A DNA stretch of 12,095 bases from Phycisphaerales bacterium UBA1910 (GTDB lineage: Bacteria > Planctomycetota > Phycisphaerae > Phycisphaerales > UBA1924). This document shows positions 1 to 7,437 of the stretch, piece after piece (the stretch's first letter is position 1; each line of letters begins with the position of its first letter). The notes beneath the pieces are model-generated. The model did no database searches and was not told the DNA's origin. It saw nothing but the letters and a program-made list of their open reading frames with translations. A program made the position numbers and the translations under genes. The stretch spans positions 12,551 to 24,645 of the forward strand of contig DDGE01000040.1 in assembly GCA_002337545.1 (NCBI GenBank), given 5' to 3'.

Positions 1-855
1 GAAGGCCGCAACGCCAACGAGGGCACGATCGACCTGAGCGCCTGGGTGTCCATCCTCAACCAGTCCGGTGGCAGCTACGAGGACGCGAATCTCAAGCTCG
101 TCGCGGGCGATGTGAATCGAGCGCCTCAGAGACAAGATAACTGGCAAGCACGATCGAGTCGTATGGAGTTGATGGCGGATACTGCTGCGAAGGGATTCGA
201 AGAGAAAGCATTCTTCGAGTACCACCTCTACACCCTCGGCCGCCCGACCACCATCCCCGATCGCTCGACCAAGCAGATCGAGCTGTTTGAGCAGGCCACC
301 GAGATCCCAGTCAAGAAGCGGTTCCTCTTCGACGGCACACAGCAGTACATGTACTACGGCGGCGGCCGCCAAGAGAGCGAGCAGTTCGGGATCGGAGGCG
401 ATACCAAGGTCCAGGTCTTCCTCCAGTTCGATAACAAGGAGGACGAGGGGCTCGGCATGCCCCTGCCCAGCGGGCGCATCCGCGTCAGCCAGCTCGACGA
501 GGGCGACGGCTCCTTCGAGTTCATCGGCGAGGACACCATCGACCACACCCCCCGCAACGAGGAGGTCACCATCAAGCTCGGCAACGCGTTTGATGTCGTT
601 GGCGAACGCCGACAGGTCAGCTTCGAGCGCGGGCGAAACTGGATGACCGAAACCATCGAGGTGAAGATTCGCAATCAGAAGGAAGACCGCGTCGAGGTCC
701 ACATCCAGGAGCACCTCTACCGCTGGTCCAACGCGAAGATCACCGAGATCTCGCACGATCACAAGATGCTCGATGCACGCACCATGCACATCCCCGTCGA
801 TGTGGGGTCCGAGGACGAGGCCGTCGTGACCTACACCGTGCACTACAGCTGGTAA
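1..855 (+). CDS. DUF4139 domain-containing protein, C-terminal part (partial at 5' end)
   Basis: The reading frame is open to the left edge, so the true start lies outside and only the last 284 residues are visible. The GTG at 46 sits inside the conserved fold and is not taken as the start. Family-typical pieces are ANLKLVAGDVNR (about residues 29-40), an EYHLYTLGRPTTIPDRSTKQ strand pair after a hydrophilic linker (about 41-73), TPRNEEVTIKLGNAFDVVGE (about 182-201) and a C-terminal VTYTVHYSW. These match the beta-rich DUF4139 domain, whose biochemical function is not established. The N-terminal part, including any signal peptide, is outside the window, so an envelope location is only inferred. 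The stop codon TAA overlaps the Shine-Dalgarno of the response regulator nine bases on, which suggests co-transcription with the two-component genes. The linker bases (about 118-215) use less GC-biased codons than the flanks. Family assignment is fairly sure; role unknown. Confidence 0.82.
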   Translation, partial: EGRNANEGTIDLSAWVSILNQSGGSYEDANLKLVAGDVNRAPQRQDNWQARSSRMELMADTAAKGFEEKAFFEYHLYTLGRPTTIPDRSTKQIELFEQATEIPVKKRFLFDGTQQYMYYGGGRQESEQFGIGGDTKVQVFLQFDNKEDEGLGMPLPSGRIRVSQLDEGDGSFEFIGEDTIDHTPRNEEVTIKLGNAFDVVGERRQVSFERGRNWMTETIEVKIRNQKEDRVEVHIQEHLYRWSNAKITEISHDHKMLDARTMHIPVDVGSEDEAVVTYTVHYSW

Positions 856-864
856 GGGAGCCCT

Positions 865-1587
865 ATGTCGCTCGGCGTGATCATTGTGGTTGAAGACGAC
901 AACGCGATTCGGCGCGGGCTCGCCGACGCGTTGTCGTATTCCGGGTACACCGTCCACGACGCCCCAGACGGGGCGGCCGGGTTAGAACTGATCCTGGGCA
1001 CCGAAGCGGACCTGGTGCTGCTGGACATCATGATGCCCAAGATGGACGGGCTCGAGGTCCTTTCCCGACTGCGCCGCGCGAAACCCGCGCAGCCCGTCAT
1101 CTTCCTCACCGCGCGCGGCGAGGAGTACGACCGGGTCAAGGGGCTCAAGCTGGGGGCCGACGACTATATCGTCAAGCCCTTTAGCATCGACGAGCTCACC
1201 GCCCGGATCGAAGCCGTGCTCCGGCGATCGCCGGGTCGTCCGAGCGGGCAACGGACGACGACCATCGCGGGGCGTGAGATCGACTTCGAACGGCGCGAGG
1301 TGTCACTCCCATCTGGAGTCCGCCGATCACTCACGGAGCGCGAGCACGAGGTGCTCAAGTTCCTGTGTTCCAACACCGGCCGTGCGATCTCCCGCGAAGA
1401 ACTGCTGCAGACCGTGTGGGGGCTCGACCCGCGCGGGACGCACACGCGCACCGTGGACATGACGATCGCACGCCTGCGTGAGACCCTCGATGACGAGCCG
1501 GGTGATCCCAAGGTCATCAAAACCGTGCGGGGCAAGGGATACATGATCGTTACGGATTCCGGTGAACCTCGCGGGGAGGACGCGTGA
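865..1587 (+). CDS. OmpR/PhoB-family DNA-binding response regulator
   Basis: This 240-residue protein is a two-domain transcriptional response regulator, the usual length for the family. The receiver domain (about 3-117) has the acidic pocket E10-D11-D12, the phospho-acceptor D54 in LVLLDIMMPKMDG, the switch T82, the aromatic Y101 and K104 followed by P105. The C-terminal winged-helix domain (about 131-230) carries the family signature SLTEREHEVLKFL, then SREELLQTVWG, RTVDMTIARLRETL and a wing ending VIKTVRGKGYMI. All residues needed for phosphorylation are present. The ATG at 865 follows an AAGGGAG Shine-Dalgarno (854-860) that overlaps the upstream stop. The last codon overlaps the histidine kinase start as GTGA, so the partner kinase is almost certainly the next gene. 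Target promoters and signal are not visible. Confidence 0.96.
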   Translation: MSLGVIIVVEDDNAIRRGLADALSYSGYTVHDAPDGAAGLELILGTEADLVLLDIMMPKMDGLEVLSRLRRAKPAQPVIFLTARGEEYDRVKGLKLGADDYIVKPFSIDELTARIEAVLRRSPGRPSGQRTTTIAGREIDFERREVSLPSGVRRSLTEREHEVLKFLCSNTGRAISREELLQTVWGLDPRGTHTRTVDMTIARLRETLDDEPGDPKVIKTVRGKGYMIVTDSGEPRGEDA

Positions 1588-3389
1588 ACACTCGGCGGGT
1601 CATGACCTGGGTTATCTTCTGGAGCAGCGTCGCCCTCGCGCTGGGCGCGCTCGCATGGGTCAGTGTCGAGGTTGTGTCTCTCGAACGACGCGAGGCGGAA
1701 TCCCGCGCCCAAGCATCTCGCGAAGAATCGATCCGCCGTGCACTCTGGCGTCTGGACTCGATGATGGCGCCAGTCCTCGCGATCGAAGCTGCCCGTCCAA
1801 TCGAGGACTACTCCAAACTCCAGTCATGGTCGATCGACAGCAGCACCATGAATCAGCTCCGCGTTGGAACCCAGCTCGATACCTACGCCACACGCTACTT
1901 CAACTTCGCAGAGCATCCCAGCACATTGGATGGGATGAAGTTTATTGAGAGTGCCCCGCAGTATCTGCTCGAGATGAGCGAGAACCGGAAAGAAGATGAG
2001 ACGCCAGAGGAGGTGTCCACAGAGAGTTCGAAAGCCGCGGAATCCGATTTCGATGCCCGCAACCGGATCGCACAGATCGCGACCCAGAACGCCCCGCAGC
2101 GGGGTGTGGTCACAGAGGATGAGAGTACGAGGAGCGATGCGGAGCAGGTGCCGCAACCCGAGCAGGCGAAACTGCTATCCGATAGTCTTCAGAGATCATC
2201 AAACCCTCAGGGATTCGAGATGTCATCATCGCTGGCGGATGAGATCGCTGGCGACGCGCCCCCCCCGCCGGGCGCCGGTTCGCTCACCCCGCGTTGGATC
2301 GAACGAGAAAACGAGCTCCGCCTGGTCCTCGTCCGCGACGCGATTGTGAACAACCAGGCGGTATTGCAGGGGCTTGAGCTGGATTGGGAGAAACTCCGCG
2401 CGGACCTGCTCGGATCGATAGCCGATGTCCTTCCGGAGGCAACCCTCGCGCCATCCAGCACCGCCTCGCTCGGCGCATACCGGATGGCCACCATCCCCGT
2501 CGTGCTCGTCCCGCCGCCGGAGCAGTTCCGTGTGGCGTGGTCCTGGTCGCCCGCACGCGTTGGGCTCGTGATGACATGGATCGCGATCATCGCCACAATC
2601 GTCGCGGTGGGGGTTGTGCTGCGTGCCGCGATCGTGCTCTCCGAACGACGCGGGCGATTCGTCAGCGCCGTGACGCACGAGCTGCGCACGCCGCTCACGA
2701 CTTTTCGTTTGTATTCGCAGATGCTCGCGGACGGGATGGTCTCCGACGATCAGGTTCGCGAGGAGTATCTGAGCACCCTCAAGCGCGAGAGCGAACGCCT
2801 CACGGGCATCGTCGAGAATGTCCTTGAGTACGCCCGCCTCTCTCGCGTGCGATCGGGCAAGGGCAAATCCTCCGGCGAGCAGACCCTCTCCCCCAGCGCG
2901 CTCGTCGCCCGCTTCCGCCCAGCACTGGCGCGGCGATTGAGCCAGGACAACTTGGACCTCGTCGCCTCACTCGATCTCGATGCGTATCAGGATCGAACAA
3001 TCACGGTCGATCCGCACGCGGTCGAACGCGTGATGATGAACCTCATCGAGAACGCGTGCAAGTACGCATCGCCGAGCGATGACGACGCGGACAGCGACGA
3101 GCACGATACCCGCGTGCATCTGGATGTGTCGGTCAATGACGGCATGCTCGAACTCCTCGTCGCCGACCACGGCCCCGGCATCGCCCCATCCGAACGCGCC
3201 AAGATCTTCGGCGAGTTCCAACGCGGACTCCGCGGGCTTGGCAACGCCCGATCGGGTCTCGGTCTCGGGCTCGCCCTCTCACGCGGGCTGGCTCGCGAGA
3301 TGGGCGGCGACTTGGAACTCATCCGCCGACGCGGGCACGGCGCAGAGTTCCTGCTCACGATCCCACTCGACGCAATCGACAGGGACTGA
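1584..3389 (+). CDS. Membrane sensor histidine kinase, HAMP-less, with acidic periplasmic region
   Basis: This is a 601-residue sensor kinase. The GTG start at 1584 overlaps the response regulator stop by four bases and sits three bases after a GGGGAGGA Shine-Dalgarno (1573-1580). Order of parts: one membrane segment (about 8-30); a region of roughly 290 residues expected to be periplasmic, with an acidic, low-complexity middle (about 132-230, ending in a proline run); a second membrane segment (about 326-352); HisKA with phospho-acceptor H365 in THELRTPLT; and HATPase_c with N-box N490 in NLIENACKYA, G1 box D528-HGPGI, F-box FGEFQRG and G2 box GLGLGLALSRG (558-568). The catalytic half is intact. 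Only about ten residues separate the second membrane segment from H365, leaving no room for a HAMP domain. The sensor region resembles no fold I recognise. It presumably phosphorylates the adjacent regulator. Confidence 0.94.
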   Translation: MNTRRVMTWVIFWSSVALALGALAWVSVEVVSLERREAESRAQASREESIRRALWRLDSMMAPVLAIEAARPIEDYSKLQSWSIDSSTMNQLRVGTQLDTYATRYFNFAEHPSTLDGMKFIESAPQYLLEMSENRKEDETPEEVSTESSKAAESDFDARNRIAQIATQNAPQRGVVTEDESTRSDAEQVPQPEQAKLLSDSLQRSSNPQGFEMSSSLADEIAGDAPPPPGAGSLTPRWIERENELRLVLVRDAIVNNQAVLQGLELDWEKLRADLLGSIADVLPEATLAPSSTASLGAYRMATIPVVLVPPPEQFRVAWSWSPARVGLVMTWIAIIATIVAVGVVLRAAIVLSERRGRFVSAVTHELRTPLTTFRLYSQMLADGMVSDDQVREEYLSTLKRESERLTGIVENVLEYARLSRVRSGKGKSSGEQTLSPSALVARFRPALARRLSQDNLDLVASLDLDAYQDRTITVDPHAVERVMMNLIENACKYASPSDDDADSDEHDTRVHLDVSVNDGMLELLVADHGPGIAPSERAKIFGEFQRGLRGLGNARSGLGLGLALSRGLAREMGGDLELIRRRGHGAEFLLTIPLDAIDRD

Positions 3390-3397
3390 TCCCCATT

Positions 3398-3416
3398 GCG
3401 TGCGTTGAACGCATGT
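3398..3416 (+). other. Weak hairpin just after the kinase gene
   Basis: TGCGT-TGA-ACGCA (3401-3413) can fold into a five-pair stem, extendable by one Watson-Crick and two G-U pairs to 3398-3416. It begins nine bases after the kinase stop but has no T-run after it, so it is at best a poor intrinsic terminator. Confidence 0.25.
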
Positions 3417-3488
3417 TCGCGGATGGAACAGGTGTCTACATGCGTGACCGCGTTGCGAGGTCAATCGATACTCGTTAAGGTACATGTC

Positions 3489-3494
3489 TATACA
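3489..3494 (+). promoter_or_regulatory. Possible -10 element of the S8 protease promoter
   Basis: TATACA at 3489-3494 resembles a sigma-70 type -10 box in the least GC-rich part of the kinase-protease gap. No convincing -35 hexamer lies 16-18 bases upstream, so this is a weak candidate. If real, the transcript would have a leader of about 90 bases holding both hairpins at 3496-3545. Confidence 0.28.
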
Positions 3495-3495
3495 A

Positions 3496-3519
3496 CGCGC
3501 TGGCAACGACGCCAGCGCG
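3496..3519 (+). repeat. Nine-pair GC-rich hairpin in the leader of the S8 protease
   Basis: CGCGCTGGC (3496-3504) and GCCAGCGCG (3511-3519) are perfect reverse complements around the six-base loop AACGAC. No T-run follows, so it does not look like a standard terminator for the upstream kinase. It could be a 5' untranslated-region stabiliser or an operator-like inverted repeat. Confidence 0.6.
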
Positions 3520-3527
3520 ACTCGTGG

Positions 3528-3545
3528 GGGGTGTGGGGACACCCC
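3528..3545 (+). repeat. Seven-pair hairpin with GGGG loop upstream of the S8 protease
   Basis: GGGGTGT (3528-3534) pairs with ACACCCC (3539-3545) around a GGGG loop. It starts eight bases after the previous hairpin and is followed by GTTTG, a very weak U-tract. Either the pair ends the two-component transcript, or both belong to the protease leader; position alone cannot decide. Confidence 0.55.
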
Positions 3546-3589
3546 GTTTGAACAACACGGCGTCAAAACTGTCGCCCGAGGAGTCTCAC

Positions 3590-5518
3590 ATGCAAAGCAA
3601 ACAGGTGCTCAAAGCAGCAGGGGTTATCGCATTGTCGACAGGAATGCTTCACGCATCCCCAGATGTGGTGGCAACATCTCAATCGCACGATGCGATCCAA
3701 CGCGGTAAAGTTGCGCTCGCGCAGAACCCGGATCTTGATCGCATCCCGAACCAGATCCTCGTTCGATTCAACACCAACGACGCGCAGCTCACCAGCGCAG
3801 CGCGGGCGCTGGTGAACGGGCACCTCATCCGCAAGCTCAAAGGGGTTGATGGGCTTGAGCATATCGAAGTGAACTTCCCAACGGAACGCGCGATCGAGAT
3901 GCTCAACGCGTTGCCCTTCGTGGAGTACGCAGAACCCGATTATGTCGTCAGGCCGATAGCTGCACCCAACGATCAGTTCGTTGGTTTGCAATGGGGCGTG
4001 AACAACTCCGGTCAGGACATCCGAGGTGTGCTTGGTGTCAACGACGCCGATATCGATGGGTACGAGGCGTGGGACATCCGGACCAGCGCGGCCAACATCA
4101 TCGTCGCAGTGATCGACTCGGGCACGCAATGGGACCATCCCGATCTGGACAACAACATCTGGTCGAACACGGACGAGATCGCGAACAACGGCATCGACGA
4201 CGACAACAACGGGTATGTCGATGATGTGCGCGGTTGGGATTTCTACAGCGGCGACAACAACCCCGACGACGCCGATGGGCACGGGACACATGTCGCGGGC
4301 ACCGTTGGCGCTGAAGGGAACAACGGGATCGGTGTCGCGGGCGTCGCATGGGATGTGCAGATCATGCCCCTGCGATTTATCGGCCCGTTTGGCGGATCAA
4401 CCTCGGACGCGATCGCCGCGGTCAACTACGCCGTCGATAACGGCGCGAGGATCTCCAACAACTCGTGGGGCGGAGGCGGTTTTTCGAACGCCATGCGTGA
4501 TGCGATCTCGAATGCAGCATCCAACAACCACCTCTTCGTCGCCGCTGCGGGCAATGACGGGGTGAACACGGACAACTCCCCGCATTACCCGAGCTCGTAC
4601 ACCAATGACAACATCATCTCAGTCGCGGCAACCGACAACCGTGATCAGATGGCGAGCTTTTCCAACTACGGCGCAAACTCCGTCGATCTCGGCGCACCCG
4701 GCGTCGATATCGCGAGCTGCTACACCGGGAACGGGTATGTCTGGAATAGCGGTACTTCCATGGCCTCCCCACATGTCGCGGGCGCCGCTGCAGTCTTGCT
4801 CGCAGAGAACCCTTCATGGAGTTACGCACAACTCCGAGATCGCTTGCTCGATACCGTTCGACTCACGAGCGCGATGAGCGGGACCACCTCGACCGGTGGG
4901 GTGCTCAATCTCCACGCGGCACTCGATGGCGGCGGAGGGAATCCCGGGAACACCGCACCCAGCGCGAACATCAGCTCGCCCGGGAATGGTTCGACCTTTG
5001 TCGAGGGATCAAGCGTGAACTTCGTCGGGAGCTCAAACGACAATGAGGACGGTAACCTGAGCGGGTCACTCGTCTGGACATCCAGCCTCGATGGGCAAAT
5101 CGGCACCGGCGCATCGTTTTCGACCTCGTCTCTCAGTGTCGGCAGCCACACGATTACCGCGAGTGTTTCCGATTCCGGAGGACTCAACGCGAGCGATTCT
5201 GTGTCAATCACGATCGAACAAGATCAACCCAACGACACGCCACCCGCAACCCCCGGTCGTCCCAACACATCCGTTAGCGGGGGCACAGTCAATCTGACTT
5301 GGTCAGACAACTCGAACAACGAAACCGGGTTCGAGATCCGTCGTCAACAACGCGTTGGACGGGCATGGACCAACACCACCGTCATCGGCACAACCGGAGC
5401 AAACGACAACAGCTTCTCCGATTCGCCGGGCAACGGGCGTTGGCGCTACAGCGTGCGTGCGATCAACGGCGCAGGCACTTCCAGCTGGAGCAGCTGGCGA
5501 ACCGTCCGAGTTCGATAA
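3590..5518 (+). CDS. Secreted subtilisin-family (S8) serine protease with Ig-like and FN3-like C-terminal domains
   Basis: This 642-residue secreted protease starts at ATG 3590, six bases after GAGGAG (3578-3583). A longer frame from 3524 would put 22 unlikely residues ahead of the signal peptide. Order of parts: signal peptide (about 1-23, basic start, hydrophobic core, cleavage near HAS); propeptide of the fervidolysin/I9 kind (about 54-120, NQILVRF to FVEYAEPDYVV); catalytic domain (about 130-445) with D176 in VIDSGT, H231 in GHGTHVAG, oxyanion N322 in AAAGNDG and S390 in GTSMASPHVAG. All are intact. A D/N-rich stretch at 200-212 looks like a calcium-binding loop. A glycine-rich linker leads to an Ig/PKD-like domain (about 455-543) and a fibronectin type III-like domain (about 553-640), probably for adhesion or substrate contact. 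No anchor or sorting signal is seen. It has its own transcript, ended by the terminator 24 bases on. Confidence 0.95.
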   Translation: MQSKQVLKAAGVIALSTGMLHASPDVVATSQSHDAIQRGKVALAQNPDLDRIPNQILVRFNTNDAQLTSAARALVNGHLIRKLKGVDGLEHIEVNFPTERAIEMLNALPFVEYAEPDYVVRPIAAPNDQFVGLQWGVNNSGQDIRGVLGVNDADIDGYEAWDIRTSAANIIVAVIDSGTQWDHPDLDNNIWSNTDEIANNGIDDDNNGYVDDVRGWDFYSGDNNPDDADGHGTHVAGTVGAEGNNGIGVAGVAWDVQIMPLRFIGPFGGSTSDAIAAVNYAVDNGARISNNSWGGGGFSNAMRDAISNAASNNHLFVAAAGNDGVNTDNSPHYPSSYTNDNIISVAATDNRDQMASFSNYGANSVDLGAPGVDIASCYTGNGYVWNSGTSMASPHVAGAAAVLLAENPSWSYAQLRDRLLDTVRLTSAMSGTTSTGGVLNLHAALDGGGGNPGNTAPSANISSPGNGSTFVEGSSVNFVGSSNDNEDGNLSGSLVWTSSLDGQIGTGASFSTSSLSVGSHTITASVSDSGGLNASDSVSITIEQDQPNDTPPATPGRPNTSVSGGTVNLTWSDNSNNETGFEIRRQQRVGRAWTNTTVIGTTGANDNSFSDSPGNGRWRYSVRAINGAGTSSWSSWRTVRVR

Positions 5519-5541
5519 GAGCTTTGACGAACGCAAACACG

Positions 5542-5568
5542 AAGGGGAGCCGATCGGCTCCCCTTTTT
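5542..5568 (+). terminator. Intrinsic terminator shared by convergent genes
   Basis: A perfect 20-base palindrome (GGGGAGCC-GATC-GGCTCCCC, 5544-5563) is flanked by AA on the left and by TTTTT (5564-5568) on the right. This is a textbook Rho-independent terminator for the protease transcript. On the minus strand the same stem follows the amidohydrolase stop (5570-5568) directly, though its T-run is only two bases, so termination there should be weaker. The stop codon of the minus-strand gene touches the T-run. Confidence 0.9.
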
Positions 5569-6818
5569 CATTCGCTTCCAAAGCAGAGCCACGCGGTCTC
5601 CTCATCAATCGTCTCGTCCGGATTGATCGCTTCAGACGCATCCATCGCGTCTCGGCGGCGATGCACCGCCGCATGGATCGAATCGCCCGGGTCTGCACGC
5701 ACGATCGGAACATCGGATCCGAACAGCAAATCCACCCCCGGCGCGAGACCCGATTTGAGCAGCGAACGGATCGGGAGCACACGATCCAATCGATCGGGCA
5801 CGGCGCGACGCAGCGCCTCCATATCCGGAAGCAGATGGCACGGCTGCAGCGATGCCTTCACGCCCAGATCCACGAACCGTCGCAGGTCCTTCTCGTCGAT
5901 CAGCTCCGCGTGCTCTATCCGGCAACCCGAGTGATCGCACCCGGTCTTTTCGATGGCATCGAGGACCGCACGCACCGCGCCGTCGCCGATCGCGTGCGCC
6001 GCGATGGGCAAACCGACATCCTTGCAGATATCGAGTGATTCCTCGATCTGCTCGGGCGTCATCATGGGGGTCCCCGTCGGGCGATCCGGGTGCCCGTCCG
6101 CATACGGGTGAAGCATCCACGCCGTCCGGGAGTTGAGAGTTCCATCGACAAAGATCTTTCCGCCCGCGATGGAGACCCGCTTGTCGAACCCGTTCCGCTG
6201 CGCCTTGAGACTTGGTTTCAGATCGGGGATCAAGGGGTACAGATCGAAACGCATATCCGCGATGTCACCCGATGCAAGCAGATCCGTCAGCACCCCGCCG
6301 AGCCAGGCTTGGGCCTTGAGATCGTGCACCTCGACAAAGCCCAACGCTGCGAGATGCGTGCACGCGGCTCGGACCATCTCGACGCGTATGTCCTCATCGG
6401 GTTCCGGGACTCGGTTCCACATGTGCAGCGCGGCGTGTTCGAGGAGGAGCCCGGTTGGCTCATTGTCGTCATCGACTTCCACGACGCCCGACTCGATCTT
6501 GGTTGACGCATCGATCCGCGCGTGTGACAGCGCCGCGGACGACGCGACGAGCGCGTGATAATCAAAGCACCAGGCGACGATCGGGCGATTGCCGCCTACC
6601 TGATCAAGCTGCTCGCGCTTCGGCCAACTCGGATCATCCCAGCCTTCGGGGCGCGCGCTGTGCGCGAGGATCCACTCGTTCTCACCAAGCGAGGACGCTC
6701 GATCCGCGATCGCGTCGAGCATGGAGCTGGCGCTGCCGCACCCGCCAAGGTCCAGCATGGTCAGCGAGCGACCAAGCTGGAAGATGTGGGCGTGGGCTTC
6801 TCGCAGGTTCGCTCTCAC
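5568..6818 (-). CDS. YtcJ-type metal-dependent amidohydrolase, catalytic barrel only
   Basis: This 416-residue amidohydrolase-superfamily protein is the last gene of the minus operon. The GTG at 6818 overlaps the upstream stop as GTGA; another GTG at 6857 would add 13 residues not expected in the family. Metal-site motifs are all present: AHAH (H9, H11), the carboxylated-lysine candidate K221 in GGKIFVDGT, H275 in AAHAIGDG, H303 in RIEHAE and D369 in FGSDVPI. YtcJ-like enzymes usually run to about 530-560 residues, with an N-terminal strand region before the HxH and a C-terminal half (ending in GxLxxGKxADxVVL) that together form a beta-sandwich. Here HxH is at residue 9, and the protein stops right after the helix that normally leads into that C-terminal half. 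Both parts of the sandwich are therefore missing while the barrel looks whole. Substrate unknown; probably hydrolyses an amide or carbamate in the cytoplasm. Confidence 0.85.
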   Translation of the reverse strand: MRANLREAHAHIFQLGRSLTMLDLGGCGSASSMLDAIADRASSLGENEWILAHSARPEGWDDPSWPKREQLDQVGGNRPIVAWCFDYHALVASSAALSHARIDASTKIESGVVEVDDDNEPTGLLLEHAALHMWNRVPEPDEDIRVEMVRAACTHLAALGFVEVHDLKAQAWLGGVLTDLLASGDIADMRFDLYPLIPDLKPSLKAQRNGFDKRVSIAGGKIFVDGTLNSRTAWMLHPYADGHPDRPTGTPMMTPEQIEESLDICKDVGLPIAAHAIGDGAVRAVLDAIEKTGCDHSGCRIEHAELIDEKDLRRFVDLGVKASLQPCHLLPDMEALRRAVPDRLDRVLPIRSLLKSGLAPGVDLLFGSDVPIVRADPGDSIHAAVHRRRDAMDASEAINPDETIDEETAWLCFGSE

Positions 6819-7435
6819 AACGCGCCCCCAACGAGCGATGCGATAACACGCTCGCACTCATCCGCATCCTCGACCGGGCCCGGCCAGTTCATGCGGACGA
6901 CACCGAACTCGGCGCGGATATCGCTGCCCTCTTCATCCACGCCCACCGCGATGGGGTTCTCGATCTCGGCCCTCGTCAGGAGCTTGCACACCTCACGCAA
7001 TGCCTTGCGATCCGCGTTGAGCCGCTTGCAGAGGTGCGGGAGTGCATCGAGCAACGGGTTGGGGGTCATCAACTGTTCCCCGTCCGCGACGCCCCCCGAA
7101 TCGATTTTCGCGAACGAGATCTGCCCCCGTGCCCAGACGGGCCGGTCCTGCCGCAGGTGGTACGCGATGTACCGGTCGCTCGCGATCGATTCGGGCATCT
7201 CCTCGATCATCAGATTAACCCGCATCGGGCACGAAAAAGAGTCCTCAGGGATCGCGAGCACACAGTCGTCCGCTTCGAACATCTCGTGCTCGGCGCACAG
7301 GATCAGTCCGCCCGTGGACGGATCGATAATGTACGCGATCGGGGTGGGGGTCCCGTCGCAGAGGAGAGTCCCCGTCGTGTGTGCCCGAAGCAGACTCCGG
7401 GCGCGTTTGAGTGTATCAATGCTTGTGTCGTCCAT
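6815..7435 (-). CDS. HugZ-like split-barrel protein with DUF2470-like C-terminus
   Basis: This 206-residue protein looks like a divergent member of the pyridoxamine-5'-phosphate-oxidase-like/HugZ group. Residues about 8-115 read as a split beta-barrel (LLRAHTTGTLLCDG, PIAYIIDPSTGGLILCAE, RVNLMIEEMPES, WARGQISFAKID). Residues about 137-204 resemble DUF2470, the C-terminal domain of HugZ haem-degrading proteins (GVDEEGSDIRAEFGVVRMNWPGPVEDADE). The usual HTxN-type motif of the HugZ barrel is not apparent (EHEMFEADD stands there), so flavin or haem binding is uncertain. The ATG at 7435 is two bases past the acetyltransferase stop and is served by CAGGAG (7446-7441) inside the end of that gene. 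Its stop overlaps the amidohydrolase start. Next to a ferric-type permease, a role in haem or iron handling is possible but unproven. Confidence 0.62.
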   Translation of the reverse strand: MDDTSIDTLKRARSLLRAHTTGTLLCDGTPTPIAYIIDPSTGGLILCAEHEMFEADDCVLAIPEDSFSCPMRVNLMIEEMPESIASDRYIAYHLRQDRPVWARGQISFAKIDSGGVADGEQLMTPNPLLDALPHLCKRLNADRKALREVCKLLTRAEIENPIAVGVDEEGSDIRAEFGVVRMNWPGPVEDADECERVIASLVGGAL

Positions 7436-7437
7436 GA

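Noticed and set aside
2207..2698. Minus-strand frames of 150-163 residues opposite the kinase
   Set aside because: They are shadows of the kinase sensor region, with serine/arginine-rich composition and no start signal.
3524..3589. Longer N-terminus for the S8 protease
   Set aside because: It would translate through the GGGG-loop hairpin and put 22 residues before a normal signal peptide; the ATG at 3590 has a well-placed GAGGAG.
6819..6857. GTG at 6857 as amidohydrolase start
   Set aside because: It adds 13 residues with no family match and overlaps the upstream gene by 43 bases, while GTG 6818 gives the GTGA overlap.
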